Shown: positions 1 through 6,759, counted from the first letter of the stretch. The stretch is 24,801 bases of DNA from Syntrophorhabdus sp. (GCA_020724025.1 DYHU01000012.1:1-24801), one strand, 5' to 3'. Numbers and translations: made by a program. The notes: generated by a model from the letters alone, not told the origin.

Positions 1-129
1 TGACAACAAATTCATGCAAGGCCCATCAGTGAAACAGGAGAACAAATTCACCGTGCATATAATCCTCATTTTTGTCCCCATTTTTTCGTAACCCCCCAGT
101 TAAAGAGAAAGAAAAGGGTCAAATACCAC

Positions 130-160
130 CCCATCACTGATGGGTACCTTTTCCCCTATT
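130..160. terminator. Weak hairpin with T-rich tail
   Basis: CCCATCA (130-136) and TGATGGG (138-144) form a perfect 7-bp inverted repeat, with a broken T/C-rich tract just after it. It may end a plus-strand transcript entering from the left edge. The one-base loop means the real stem must be shorter, and the T tract is interrupted, so the call is tentative. Bases 1-129 hold no gene I can support. Confidence 0.3.
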
Positions 161-184
161 TTTCAGAAACCTTTTTCAGAAACC
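159..184 (+). repeat. Perfect 13-bp tandem duplication beside a promoter
   Basis: TTTTTCAGAAACC occurs twice back to back (159-171 and 172-184). The second copy ends one base before the -35 hexamer of the following promoter. It could be a pair of regulator sites or a slippage duplication. Confidence 0.8.
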
Positions 185-213
185 TTGACATTCGAGCAAT
201 AATTCTCTAATTT
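185..213 (+). promoter_or_regulatory. Sigma-70-like promoter for the TPR-like gene and pepP
   Basis: TTGACA (185-190) is separated by 17 bp from TAATTT (208-213). The predicted transcription start near 220 lies upstream of the ATG at 246 but downstream of an alternative ATG at 216, so it also helps choose the start of the first gene. Confidence 0.6.
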
Positions 214-245
214 TTATGAAGCCCTTATCGGAGAAAGGCCCACCC

Positions 246-500
246 ATGGACGAATTCGCAACCAAAACCCTGGCTGAGATCTATCTCAGGCAGGGTGATC
301 TTCAGAAGGCATACGCGATCTATAAAATCCTCTCTGAGAAAGATCCCTTCGATCCGGAGATTCAGAAAAGGTTGAAAGAATTGGGTCAAAAACTGAGCCC
401 CTCTCATCTCCCCGCTCAACCCCTTCCCCGCTCCAGGGAAGAAAAGATACGCTTCCTTGAAAGATGGCTGACTCATATTCGTGAAAGGAAAAAAGGGTAA
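246..500 (+). CDS. Small TPR-like protein, hypothetical
   Basis: An 84-residue protein if it starts at ATG 246. That start has a Shine-Dalgarno-like GGAGAAAGG about 7 nt upstream; the in-frame ATG at 216 has none and lies before the predicted transcription start. Residues 5-40 read as one tetratricopeptide-like helix pair (Leu-Ala-Glu-Ile-Tyr ... Gly-Asp-Leu ... Ala ... Tyr, then Asp-Pro-Phe-Asp-Pro). The rest is charged, with no signal peptide or membrane segment. Its TAA overlaps the next ATG by one base (TAATG), so it is very likely translationally coupled to the Xaa-Pro aminopeptidase. Function unknown; a single TPR unit usually suggests protein-protein contact. Confidence 0.65.
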   Translation: MDEFATKTLAEIYLRQGDLQKAYAIYKILSEKDPFDPEIQKRLKELGQKLSPSHLPAQPLPRSREEKIRFLERWLTHIRERKKG

Positions 501-1582
501 TGCAGAATTCGTTTTTTGAAAAAAGGCAACAGTCTGTTTTTGAAATCATCGATTTCAATCAGCTCGATGGCATCCTGTTCACCCATCTTGAAAATATCCG
601 TTATCTCTGCGGTTTTACCGGTAGCGACGGAGCCCTTCTCCTCTCCCGGAAAGAGGCCTTCTTCCTGACCGATTCCCGATACTGGACTCAGGCCGAAGAG
701 GAAGCCAAACATTCTCGGATTCTCCATTACAAGAAAAAACTGGATGGGATTGCCTCCCTCCTTTCGGACCTGAAGTTGAAGAAGGTGGGGGTCGAAGGCC
801 CCTCTATCACCCTTTCATCCTACCAATTCCTTTTAAAAAAATTGGGCGGTGAGGTGGAGTTCATGGCGATGGAGGAGGAGATCAAAAACTTAAGGGCGGT
901 CAAGGATCCTCAGGAATTATCCCTTCTCCGGGCGGCCATCGATCTCTCAACAAAGTCATTTTCCCATATCCTGGAGAGGCTTAAGGAAGGAGCGGTTGAA
1001 AAGGAAGTTGCTCTTGAAATGGAATTTTTCATGAAGAAAAATGGAGCCGAAGCGACCGGTTTTGATATCATCATCGCCTCAGGGAAGAGGTCCGCCCTGC
1101 CCCATGGAAGGGCGAGCGGTAAGAGGATCGAAAGGGGAGACTTCGTTCTCATTGATTTCGGTTTAAGGGTTCAGGGCTACCACTCTGACCAGACACGGAC
1201 TCTGGCCTGTGGGAAACCGACTTCGGAGCAGGAAAAGGTCTACCGGATCGTCAAAGAAGCCCATGACCTGGGGATCGATGCCATCCGGCCGGGGGTTCCC
1301 ATTTGTGAGATAGACAAAACGGCAAGGGACCATATTCAGCGCCAGGGCTATGGAGAGTATTTCGGCCACGGGTTAGGCCATGGGATTGGCCTCGCTGTCC
1401 ATGAAGACCCTGTGGTGAATGGTGAGAATAAAGGGTTGATTCAGGAAGGAATGGTCTTCACTATCGAGCCGGGCGTCTATATCCCGCAATGGGGAGGAGT
1501 CCGGATCGAGGATATGATCCTCGTCGCCCCTCAGGGCGCCGAGGTGTTAACTTATCTTCCCATAGAGCTGAGGGGGATTTAA
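500..1582 (+). CDS. pepP: Xaa-Pro aminopeptidase (M24B family)
   Basis: A 360-residue cytoplasmic metallopeptidase that removes an N-terminal residue preceding proline. Residues 1-135 form the creatinase-like N-terminal domain and residues 140-360 the pita-bread catalytic domain. The five metal ligands of the family are visible: Asp-219 (in LIDFG), Asp-230 (SDQTRT), His-294 (GHGLGHG), Glu-323 (TIEPG) and Glu-337 (GVRIED). The length matches short bacterial PepQ/YpdF-type enzymes rather than the roughly 440-residue E. coli PepP. The start overlaps the stop of the TPR-like gene, with AAGGG as a close ribosome site. The symbol is the generic one; substrate range (dipeptidase or aminopeptidase) cannot be told from sequence. 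Confidence 0.9.
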   Translation: MQNSFFEKRQQSVFEIIDFNQLDGILFTHLENIRYLCGFTGSDGALLLSRKEAFFLTDSRYWTQAEEEAKHSRILHYKKKLDGIASLLSDLKLKKVGVEGPSITLSSYQFLLKKLGGEVEFMAMEEEIKNLRAVKDPQELSLLRAAIDLSTKSFSHILERLKEGAVEKEVALEMEFFMKKNGAEATGFDIIIASGKRSALPHGRASGKRIERGDFVLIDFGLRVQGYHSDQTRTLACGKPTSEQEKVYRIVKEAHDLGIDAIRPGVPICEIDKTARDHIQRQGYGEYFGHGLGHGIGLAVHEDPVVNGENKGLIQEGMVFTIEPGVYIPQWGGVRIEDMILVAPQGAEVLTYLPIELRGI

Positions 1583-1588
1583 AACCTC

Positions 1589-1617
1589 TTGACCAATTCT
1601 CAATAATTTTTTATATT
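1589..1617 (+). promoter_or_regulatory. Promoter of tRNA-Gly
   Basis: TTGACC (1589-1594), a 17-bp spacer and TATATT (1612-1617) give a near-consensus sigma-70-type promoter. The predicted start near 1624 leaves a leader of about 48 nt before the tRNA. Confidence 0.65.
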
Positions 1618-1671
1618 GTTGTCATCAGATTTACTATTTGACTAAAGGACTTTGGACGAAGAGACTATTGT

Positions 1672-1747
1672 GCGGGCATAGCTCAGCTGGTAGAGCATCG
1701 GCTTCCCAAGCCGAGGGTCGCGGGTTCGATCCCCGTTGCCCGCTCCA
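1672..1747 (+). tRNA. tRNA-Gly (anticodon CCC)
   Basis: A 76-nt cloverleaf including an encoded CCA (1745-1747). The acceptor stem GCGGGCA (1672-1678) pairs with TGCCCGC (1737-1743). The D stem is GCTC/GAGC and the anticodon stem TCGGC/GCCGA holds the loop TTCCCAA, with anticodon CCC at 1705-1707. The T arm has TTCGATC in the loop. The discriminator base is U, as is usual for bacterial tRNA-Gly. It reads GGG glycine codons. Confidence 0.97.
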
Positions 1748-1772
1748 AAATTTTACACGTCCAAAATTTTAC

Positions 1773-1800
1773 TTGCTTTTTGAAAATTTTCTTGTATAAT
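1773..1800 (+). promoter_or_regulatory. Promoter of the HU gene
   Basis: TTGCTT (1773-1778), a 16-bp A/T-rich spacer and a perfect TATAAT (1795-1800), 39 bp before the HU start codon. A strong promoter suits an abundant nucleoid protein. Confidence 0.65.
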
Positions 1801-1839
1801 TTTCTCTATTAAATTTTTCCTTTTGAGGAGGGCACAGAC

Positions 1840-2142
1840 ATGGCAGGAAAGAAACCGCTTACCAAATCACAGATTGTCTCCTATGTTGCAAAGAAGTTCG
1901 ATCTCTCCAAGAAGGCGGCTGGGGCCATCGTTGACGAGATGGCAGCCTTAGCCGTCGCAGAAACCAAGAAGGCAGGCGCCTTCACCTTTCCCGGCATTGG
2001 CAAACTCGTATTAGTGAAACGGAAAGCCCGTGTGGGGAGAAATCCGGCAACGGGTGAGCCGATCAACATCCCGGCAAAGACCGTGGTGAAGATGCGGATT
2101 GCCAAGGCCTGCAAGGACGCCATCGTCCCACCGAAGAAGTAA
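1840..2142 (+). CDS. HU/IHF-family DNA-binding protein
   Basis: A 100-residue basic histone-like protein that binds and bends DNA as a dimer. Helices 1 and 2 (residues 8-45) are followed by the beta-arm region. The family signature GxGK...RxARxGRNPxTGEPI.IPA lies at residues 52-80, with the conserved Gly-Arg-Asn-Pro and the arm-tip proline. A short Lys/Ala-rich N-terminal extension and a lysine-ended tail make it slightly longer than the 90-residue E. coli HU. The start is set by a strong GAGGAGG nine bases upstream of the ATG. It stands alone, with its own promoter and a hairpin downstream. HU and IHF cannot be separated on sequence alone. Confidence 0.93.
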   Translation: MAGKKPLTKSQIVSYVAKKFDLSKKAAGAIVDEMAALAVAETKKAGAFTFPGIGKLVLVKRKARVGRNPATGEPINIPAKTVVKMRIAKACKDAIVPPKK

Positions 2143-2185
2143 AAAGCACACACTGACTGAGGCAGGTCCGATCAACAATCCATAG

Positions 2186-2232
2186 AAAGGGGAACGAGTC
2201 CCTTTTAAAGATGAGGAAAGTCGTTCCCCTTT
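2186..2232. terminator. Long inverted repeat after the HU gene
   Basis: AAAGGGGAACGA (2186-2197) and TCGTTCCCCTTT (2221-2232) are perfect 12-bp inverted repeats around a 23-nt loop. A competing hairpin can form inside it between AAAGGG (2186-2191) and CCCTTT (2200-2205), followed by TT. The inner form resembles an intrinsic terminator; the outer one has no U tract. Probably the HU transcript end. Confidence 0.5.
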
Positions 2233-2285
2233 ACCTACTCTTCGGGCTCTTCTGGCTTTTACGTGAGCAACAATTTACCGTTCGT

Positions 2286-2349
2286 CCGGCCCGTCCCGGG
2301 TCGGGCCGGGGAGGCTTTCGAAGGGCGAGTCCCGCGCAGCGCGGGACTC
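2286..2349. repeat. Paired REP-like GC hairpins
   Basis: Two strong hairpins lie in tandem in the HU-fchA gap. CCGGCCCG/CGGGCCGG (2286-2293 and 2302-2309) flanks CCCGGG, and GAGTCCCGC/GCGGGACTC (2327-2335 and 2341-2349) has a short loop. The gap lies between convergent genes, so these may act as a bidirectional transcription end. The layout resembles dispersed REP/BIME-type intergenic repeats. Confidence 0.6.
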
Positions 2350-2373
2350 AGGACAAGCTTAAAGTGAAGGGAT

Positions 2374-2979
2374 TTACCCGATTTTAGTAAGGGATCTCAA
2401 AATCTCTTCCATCAGGTGATTTCTCTTCTTCGCCCATTCCGTCATCAATGAACGCATCCTTTTTAGAAAAGCCTTCTCCGTCACCGGAAACAGGTTGATT
2501 CCGATATTGAGCAAACCTCCGGCTAAGGCCGCATCCGCGAGAAAAGCAGCCACCCCCGTGTCACTGATCGCATTCGGATTTCCTTTCAGAATCAGAAGTC
2601 TGGAATACTCCAGGAGCTGGATGGACTGTTGACACACCAGCTGCGGTATCGCGGTCGCTTTCTGGTAAGCCTTCTGGATGGCTCTGATCCGGTGAAGACG
2701 GTCTCTCTCCGTCTTTCGAGGAAGGCGAAAGGCCTGGATCACCGCTTCAAAAGATTTCGCATCTTCATCAACGGCAAGGGAGAGTCTTCTCTGAATGGCC
2801 AGGGCCTTCTTTTTGATCCCCTCCATCTCCTTCTGACTTTTTTTATCCCTCTTTGAAGAGAGACCGGCCACCATGGCAACCAATGAAGAGGAGAGCGCCC
2901 CTGCCATGGCAGAAACACTTCCTCCGCCTGGGGTTGGGCTGTCCGAAGCAACTTTGTCTAAGAATCGTTTTATTTCCAT
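2374..2979 (-). CDS. fchA: Formimidoyltetrahydrofolate cyclodeaminase
   Basis: A 201-residue helical protein of the cyclodeaminase family. It converts 5-formimino-THF to 5,10-methenyl-THF and releases ammonia, the last step of the folate branch of histidine breakdown. The glycine-rich PTPGGGS motif (residues 15-21) and the later Asn-Ala-Ile-Ser-Asp-Thr-Gly-Val-Ala block are family hallmarks. The ATG has an excellent AAGGAGG five bases upstream. In animals this domain is fused to the formiminotransferase; here it is separate and lies 314 bp downstream of ftcD. The wide gap holds repeats, so co-transcription with ftcD is likely but not certain. Its product feeds folate C1 metabolism. Confidence 0.9.
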   Translation of the reverse strand: MEIKRFLDKVASDSPTPGGGSVSAMAGALSSSLVAMVAGLSSKRDKKSQKEMEGIKKKALAIQRRLSLAVDEDAKSFEAVIQAFRLPRKTERDRLHRIRAIQKAYQKATAIPQLVCQQSIQLLEYSRLLILKGNPNAISDTGVAAFLADAALAGGLLNIGINLFPVTEKAFLKRMRSLMTEWAKKRNHLMEEILRSLTKIG

Positions 2980-3068
2980 AGCATCCTCCTTATTCGCATT
3001 TGTAACACTTTAACGCTCTGTAAAACGCCCAATGGGACACCGGTCAGGGAGGCTGGGAAAGTTTTAGA

Positions 3069-3134
3069 CCTGCCTGCGCGTAGCCCCACCTGCCGAAGCC
3101 TCGTTCGGCGGGTAGGCGCTTCGGCGAAGGCAGG
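3069..3134. repeat. REP-like GC-rich nested inverted repeat
   Basis: CCTGCC (from 3069) and GGCAGG (to 3134) enclose GCCGAAGC (3092-3099) and GCTTCGGC (3118-3125). The G+C content is much higher than in the neighbouring genes, and it sits in the fchA-ftcD gap. It looks like a dispersed palindromic repeat; no coding sense is visible. Confidence 0.6.
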
Positions 3135-3157
3135 GCGGAAACATTTTAAGCGGTCCA

Positions 3158-3213
3158 ATAGTCGTTTAGTCAAATGTATACAAGACTACAGGACTATGAG
3201 ACCATAAGACTAT
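3158..3213. repeat. Inverted octamer array centred on TGTATACA
   Basis: Four back-to-back 8-bp units (3182-3213, consensus AAGACTAT) lie to the right of the palindrome TGTATACA (3175-3182). To the left, 3158-3174 carries the same unit inverted (ATAGTC, TTAGTC). The core of the two arms matches at 11 of 14 positions. The unit family is the same as at 9850-9928. The rest of the 2980-3293 gap holds no gene. Confidence 0.75.
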
Positions 3214-3293
3214 TTAATAAGACCGCATTCTAAAACTTTGCAAGCATCTCTGATCGGTGTCCCAAACCGGCTTCATTCCAAAGAGCGAAAGTG

Positions 3294-4190
3294 TTATTCG
3301 AATTCTAAAATCCGTTGCTCGATCACCTGATGCGTTGAAAATTCCGGATACCTTAAGTAATGCTGAACAACGCCTTCCAGGACATCGAGTGGGACCAGTC
3401 CCACAATCTCGGATCCTCCGATTTCAATCCCTTTTTTTATTGCCTCCTCTTTAATAAAATCGTACACCTTTGGAATATTGGTCACCCGGTAATGGGTCAG
3501 GTTCATCGAGACCTGAACCATTCCCTTCTCCTTTAATTCCACCCCCATGGCCCTGACATGGGGAAATCCTCCGTCTTTAAACCTCACCTTTCTGGCAATC
3601 TCCTTTGCCAGGTTGACATCTTCACTCTTAAGGTTGACATTGTAAGCCACCAAGGGGAATCGGGCTCCTACCACTGTGGCCCCGGACTTTGGATTGAAGT
3701 CCGCCGGCCCCTCATCCGGATTCCATCCGGGATCCTTTAGCTTTTCTGGAAGCCCTTCATACTCTCCTTTTCGAATCGCCGGCAGTTCTCTCCTCTCCGT
3801 CCGGAGAGCCGCTTCTTCATAAAAGAAGATGGGGATCCCTCTTCTTCCAAACTCCTTTCCAAATTCCCTGGCTATCCCTACAGCTCCCTCCATCTCGACC
3901 CCGTGAATGGGAACAAAGGGAACGACATCCACTGCCCCTAAACGGGGATGTTCTCCCTTGTGCTCTCTCATATCGATGAGCTCGATGGCCCTCAGGGCAA
4001 AGGAGAGGGCCGCCTCTTTCACTGCTTCCGGTTCACCGACAAAAGTGAAGACGCTCCTGTGGTGGTCCCTATCCGAAGAGATGTTGAGAAGCCTGACCTT
4101 CTTATGCTTTATGATCTCTTCGGCAATAGAGGCGATCTTATCCGGATCTTTTCCTTCACTGATATTGGGGACACATTCTAAGAGTCGCAT
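3294..4190 (-). CDS. ftcD: Glutamate formiminotransferase
   Basis: A 298-residue enzyme that transfers the formimino group of N-formimino-L-glutamate to tetrahydrofolate, giving glutamate and 5-formimino-THF. It opens with LLECVPNISEG, typical of the family N-terminus. His-81 in the GEHPRLGAVDVVPF block corresponds by motif to the catalytic histidine of animal FTCD. The C-terminal subdomain ends with the LVPLDVLEGVVQHYL segment. I prefer ATG 4190, preceded by GGTGGAG, over an upstream in-frame GTG at 4199 that has no ribosome site. The gene follows hutI after about 99 bp of heptamer repeats. Presence of this gene, and no hutF or hutG-type hydrolase in the window, defines the folate route. Confidence 0.92.
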   Translation of the reverse strand: MRLLECVPNISEGKDPDKIASIAEEIIKHKKVRLLNISSDRDHHRSVFTFVGEPEAVKEAALSFALRAIELIDMREHKGEHPRLGAVDVVPFVPIHGVEMEGAVGIAREFGKEFGRRGIPIFFYEEAALRTERRELPAIRKGEYEGLPEKLKDPGWNPDEGPADFNPKSGATVVGARFPLVAYNVNLKSEDVNLAKEIARKVRFKDGGFPHVRAMGVELKEKGMVQVSMNLTHYRVTNIPKVYDFIKEEAIKKGIEIGGSEIVGLVPLDVLEGVVQHYLRYPEFSTHQVIEQRILEFE

Positions 4191-4200
4191 AGTCTCCACC

Positions 4201-4309
4201 CAGTCATCAGTAAACAGTCATCAGGAAGCAGTAAATGCGATGAACAACCATTTTCCACTGATCACTGGTCACTGATTACAGTTCACTCATCACTGTTTCC
4301 TCTTCACTG
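4201..4309. repeat. Inverted heptamer array between hutI and ftcD
   Basis: The left arm (4201-4235) is five 7-bp units of consensus CAGTMAW. The right arm (4254-4309) is eight 7-bp units of consensus ATCACTG, the reverse complement of CAGTGAT. Folded together, the arms match at roughly three quarters of positions over 35 bp. The TGA stop of hutI (4290-4292) and its last six codons are made of these units. The other end stops ten bases from the ftcD start codon. Confidence 0.8.
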
Positions 4310-5561
4310 AAAATTGGTTTCTATAAACTACCTTTCCATTTTTGATGACGCATTCCACATGATCGACGCCGAAATGGTAAGGAAGGTATCTATAATTCGG
4401 AATATCCAGCAGGATCAGATCGGCCTTCTTCCCTATACCAAGGCTTCCGATCTCCTTCTCTTGCCCCATGGACCTGGCCGCATCGAGGGTGGTGGCCTGG
4501 ATCACTTCTTTGGGGGTCATTCTGAAGAAGATACAGCCCATGGTCATCATCAGGGGGAGGGATTCGGTCATTGAGGAACCCGGGTTCAAATCGGTGGAGA
4601 GAGAGACCCTGACGCCCTTTTCAATCATCTCTCTTGCCGGTGGATATTTCTTCATTGAAAGAAAGAAACTGGCTCCGGGCAACAGGACCGCGGTGACCCC
4701 TTTCTCCGCCATCCGTTCAATCCCCTTCTGGCTCACATATTCGAGATGATCCGCAGAACAGGCGCCGACCTCAGCCGCCAGTTCTGCTCCACCTCCCGGA
4801 CTCAGTTGGTCCGCATGGATTTTTGGTTTGAGGCCGTATCGCTTTCCCGTCTCGAGTATTTCTTTCGACTCTTCGAGATTGAAGGCCTTCTCCTCGCAGA
4901 AGACATCGCAGAACTCTGCCAGCCCTTCCCCGGCAACCTTTGGAATCATCTCTTTAGTGAGGAGGTCCATGTATCGTCTCCTCTCATCTTTAAACTCTTT
5001 TGGAATGGTATGGGCCCCCAGGAAGGTTGGAACGATGTCCACGGGATGATCTTCCTGCAAGGCCTTCATCACCCGGAGAATCTTTAATTCACTTTCTGAT
5101 GAAAGTCCGTAACCGCTTTTGGCCTCAATGGTCGTCACTCCCTTTGAGAGCAGTCGATCAAGCCTCTTCTTTCCCAGAGAGAGGAGTTCCTCAAAAGAAG
5201 CCCTTCTCGTCGCTTCAACGGTTGAAAGAATTCCACCTCCCCTCCCGGCAATCTCCAGGTAGGTGAGACCTTTAATCCTCTGTTCAAATTCATTCTCTCT
5301 TGAACCGGCAAAGATGAGATGGGTGTGTGAATCGATGAGGCCCGGCATCACCACCTTTCCTCTCGCATCGATCTCCCGACCTTCCGAACCCAAAACAAAA
5401 TCTTTGGGCAATTCCTCCGTCTTTCCGATCCAGAAGATCCTGCCCTCTTTAATGGCGACGGCACCGTTCCGTATGATTCCCAGTCCTGATTCATCTCTAA
5501 AGGGGGAAGAAAGGGTGAGAAGTTCTTCGGCGTTTCTGATGATGAGATCGATTTCAGTCAT
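4290..5561 (-). CDS. hutI: Imidazolonepropionase
   Basis: A 423-residue metal-dependent amidohydrolase that opens 4-imidazolone-5-propionate to N-formimino-L-glutamate, the third step of histidine degradation. The metal-binding His-x-His is at residues 79 and 81 (IDSHTHLIFAG), followed by the HutI-specific RxNEFEQR...GGGILSTV block. Later come the KSGYGL segment, the HADQLSPGGGAELA metal/substrate block and DLNPGSS near residue 327. Length is normal for HutI (about 400-425). The ATG at 5561 has no clear ribosome site: the 36 bases before it are heptamer repeats, and an in-frame TGA lies just upstream. Coupling to hisC, which ends 33 bases earlier, may therefore supply ribosomes. The last residues are encoded by another repeat array. 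Confidence 0.93.
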   Translation of the reverse strand: MTEIDLIIRNAEELLTLSSPFRDESGLGIIRNGAVAIKEGRIFWIGKTEELPKDFVLGSEGREIDARGKVVMPGLIDSHTHLIFAGSRENEFEQRIKGLTYLEIAGRGGGILSTVEATRRASFEELLSLGKKRLDRLLSKGVTTIEAKSGYGLSSESELKILRVMKALQEDHPVDIVPTFLGAHTIPKEFKDERRRYMDLLTKEMIPKVAGEGLAEFCDVFCEEKAFNLEESKEILETGKRYGLKPKIHADQLSPGGGAELAAEVGACSADHLEYVSQKGIERMAEKGVTAVLLPGASFFLSMKKYPPAREMIEKGVRVSLSTDLNPGSSMTESLPLMMTMGCIFFRMTPKEVIQATTLDAARSMGQEKEIGSLGIGKKADLILLDIPNYRYLPYHFGVDHVECVIKNGKVVYRNQFSVKRKQ

Positions 5562-5567
5562 TCGTCA

Positions 5568-5603
5568 TTTGTTCATCGTTCATTGTTCATTGTTCATTGT
5601 TCA
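5568..5603. repeat. TTGTTCA heptamer array at the hisC-hutI junction
   Basis: Five near-identical 7-bp units (plus-strand TTGTTCA, minus-strand TGAACAA) run through 5568-5603, three of them identical. The hisC stop codon (TGA, 5594-5596) lies inside one unit and the array stops seven bases from the hutI ATG. Because 7 is not a multiple of 3, the units place ATG and TGA in all three minus-strand frames. No inverted arm is visible here. Confidence 0.85.
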
Positions 5604-6688
5604 TAGATTTTCTTCAACGCTTTAATCAATCTCCGGTTATCCGCCATCCTTCCGATCGTCACCCTTCCAAAGGTCGGATAACCCCATATCTTCCCCGGCC
5701 GAATGATGATCCCTTCTTTGAGAAGGGCCTGAAACACCTCCTCCGAATCTTTCTCGAAATCGATGAAGATGAAGTTGGCCTGACTGGGGATATAAGAAAG
5801 CCCGATCCTGTCCAGTTCCTTATAGAGATATCTCCTCCCCTCGTAAACCATTTGAATCGATCGGATCGCATGCTCCTCATCGTTCAACGCCGCTACGGCC
5901 GCCACCTGGGCGAGCCGGTGAACAGGAAAGGGATCCCTCACCTGATAGAGGCAATGGATTAAGTTCTCTCTCCCTAAGGCATAACCGATTCTCAAACCTG
6001 CCAGCCCGTAAACCTTTGAGAAGGTCCGGAGCAGGACCACCGGTGCCTTCTGAATATAGTCCAGACCATTTGGATAGCATGGGTCTTCCGCAAAATCTCC
6101 GTAGGCCTCATCCAGAATGACGATGACACGATCCGGAAGTCTAGAGAGAAAATAGTCAAACGATTCTCTGCTCACCGTCGTTCCGGTCGGGTTATTGGGA
6201 TTGCAGACGAAGATCAGTTTTGTCTTCCGGTTCACTCTCCTCAACATACCCTCCAGATCGTGCGTGAACCCTTTCAACTTTACCTTGACGACCTTCCCTC
6301 CCATGATCTGTGTCACATTGGTATAGACGGAGAAGGTGGGATCGGCCATGATCACTTCATCGCCCTCGTTGACAAAGGCACAGGCGATCATCAGGATGAG
6401 ATTATCCGCCCCATTCGAAATGACCACCCTCTTTTCAGGCAATGAAAGTTTCTGACCGATGGCCTGCCTCAGGATCGAACAGGGACCCTCGGGATAAAGA
6501 TGGATGGTTGGAAGCTCTTTCCGGATGGCCTCGGTGGCTTTCGGAGAGGGGCCGATCACATTCTCATTCGATGCCAGTTTGACCCATCTCTTCGCGCCGT
6601 ACTCTTTCTGAACCTCCTCGATCGACTTGCCAGGGATATAGGAGGCGATCTTTAAGATATTCTTTCTTGCCATTCTCTCAATCTTCAA
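5594..6688 (-). CDS. hisC: Histidinol-phosphate aminotransferase-like PLP enzyme
   Basis: A 364-residue fold-type I aminotransferase. Visible motifs are the N-terminal KLASNEN, CNPNNPTGT around residue 165, the PLP-ring aspartate and tyrosine in ILDEAYGDF (Asp-193, Tyr-196), and the Schiff-base Lys-225 in RTFSKVYGLAGLRIGY. Family members normally make histidinol phosphate in histidine synthesis. Here the gene heads a histidine-degradation operon with hutI, so it may act on histidine, imidazolepyruvate or another aromatic acid; that is inference. Start choice: a TTG at 6688 has AAAGGAAG at good distance, while ATG 6673 has none, and a promoter lies 44 bp upstream of the TTG. The C-terminus runs into the TTGTTCA repeat. 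Confidence 0.88.
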   Translation of the reverse strand: MKIERMARKNILKIASYIPGKSIEEVQKEYGAKRWVKLASNENVIGPSPKATEAIRKELPTIHLYPEGPCSILRQAIGQKLSLPEKRVVISNGADNLILMIACAFVNEGDEVIMADPTFSVYTNVTQIMGGKVVKVKLKGFTHDLEGMLRRVNRKTKLIFVCNPNNPTGTTVSRESFDYFLSRLPDRVIVILDEAYGDFAEDPCYPNGLDYIQKAPVVLLRTFSKVYGLAGLRIGYALGRENLIHCLYQVRDPFPVHRLAQVAAVAALNDEEHAIRSIQMVYEGRRYLYKELDRIGLSYIPSQANFIFIDFEKDSEEVFQALLKEGIIIRPGKIWGYPTFGRVTIGRMADNRRLIKALKKIYEQ

Positions 6689-6731
6689 AGTTCATCTTCC
6701 TTTCATGAAGGGTGTGTCTGACATTGTGCTC

Positions 6732-6759
6732 ATTTTAATGGATCAACCAATTATGTCAA
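6732..6759 (-). promoter_or_regulatory. Promoter for hisC-hutI-ftcD-fchA
   Basis: On the minus strand TTGACA (6759-6754), a 16-bp spacer and TAAAAT (6737-6732) make a strong sigma-70-type promoter. The start is predicted near 6725, about 37 nt before the hisC TTG. A TGTCTGACA palindrome (6715-6723) covers the predicted start site and could be an operator. Confidence 0.65.

Noticed and set aside
216..245. Upstream ATG for the TPR-like gene
   Set aside because: It has no ribosome site and lies before the transcription start predicted from the TTGACA-17-TAATTT promoter.
2980..3293. A riboswitch or small RNA in the fchA-ftcD gap
   Set aside because: The structure there is explained by REP-like and octamer inverted repeats; no known riboswitch core was recognised.
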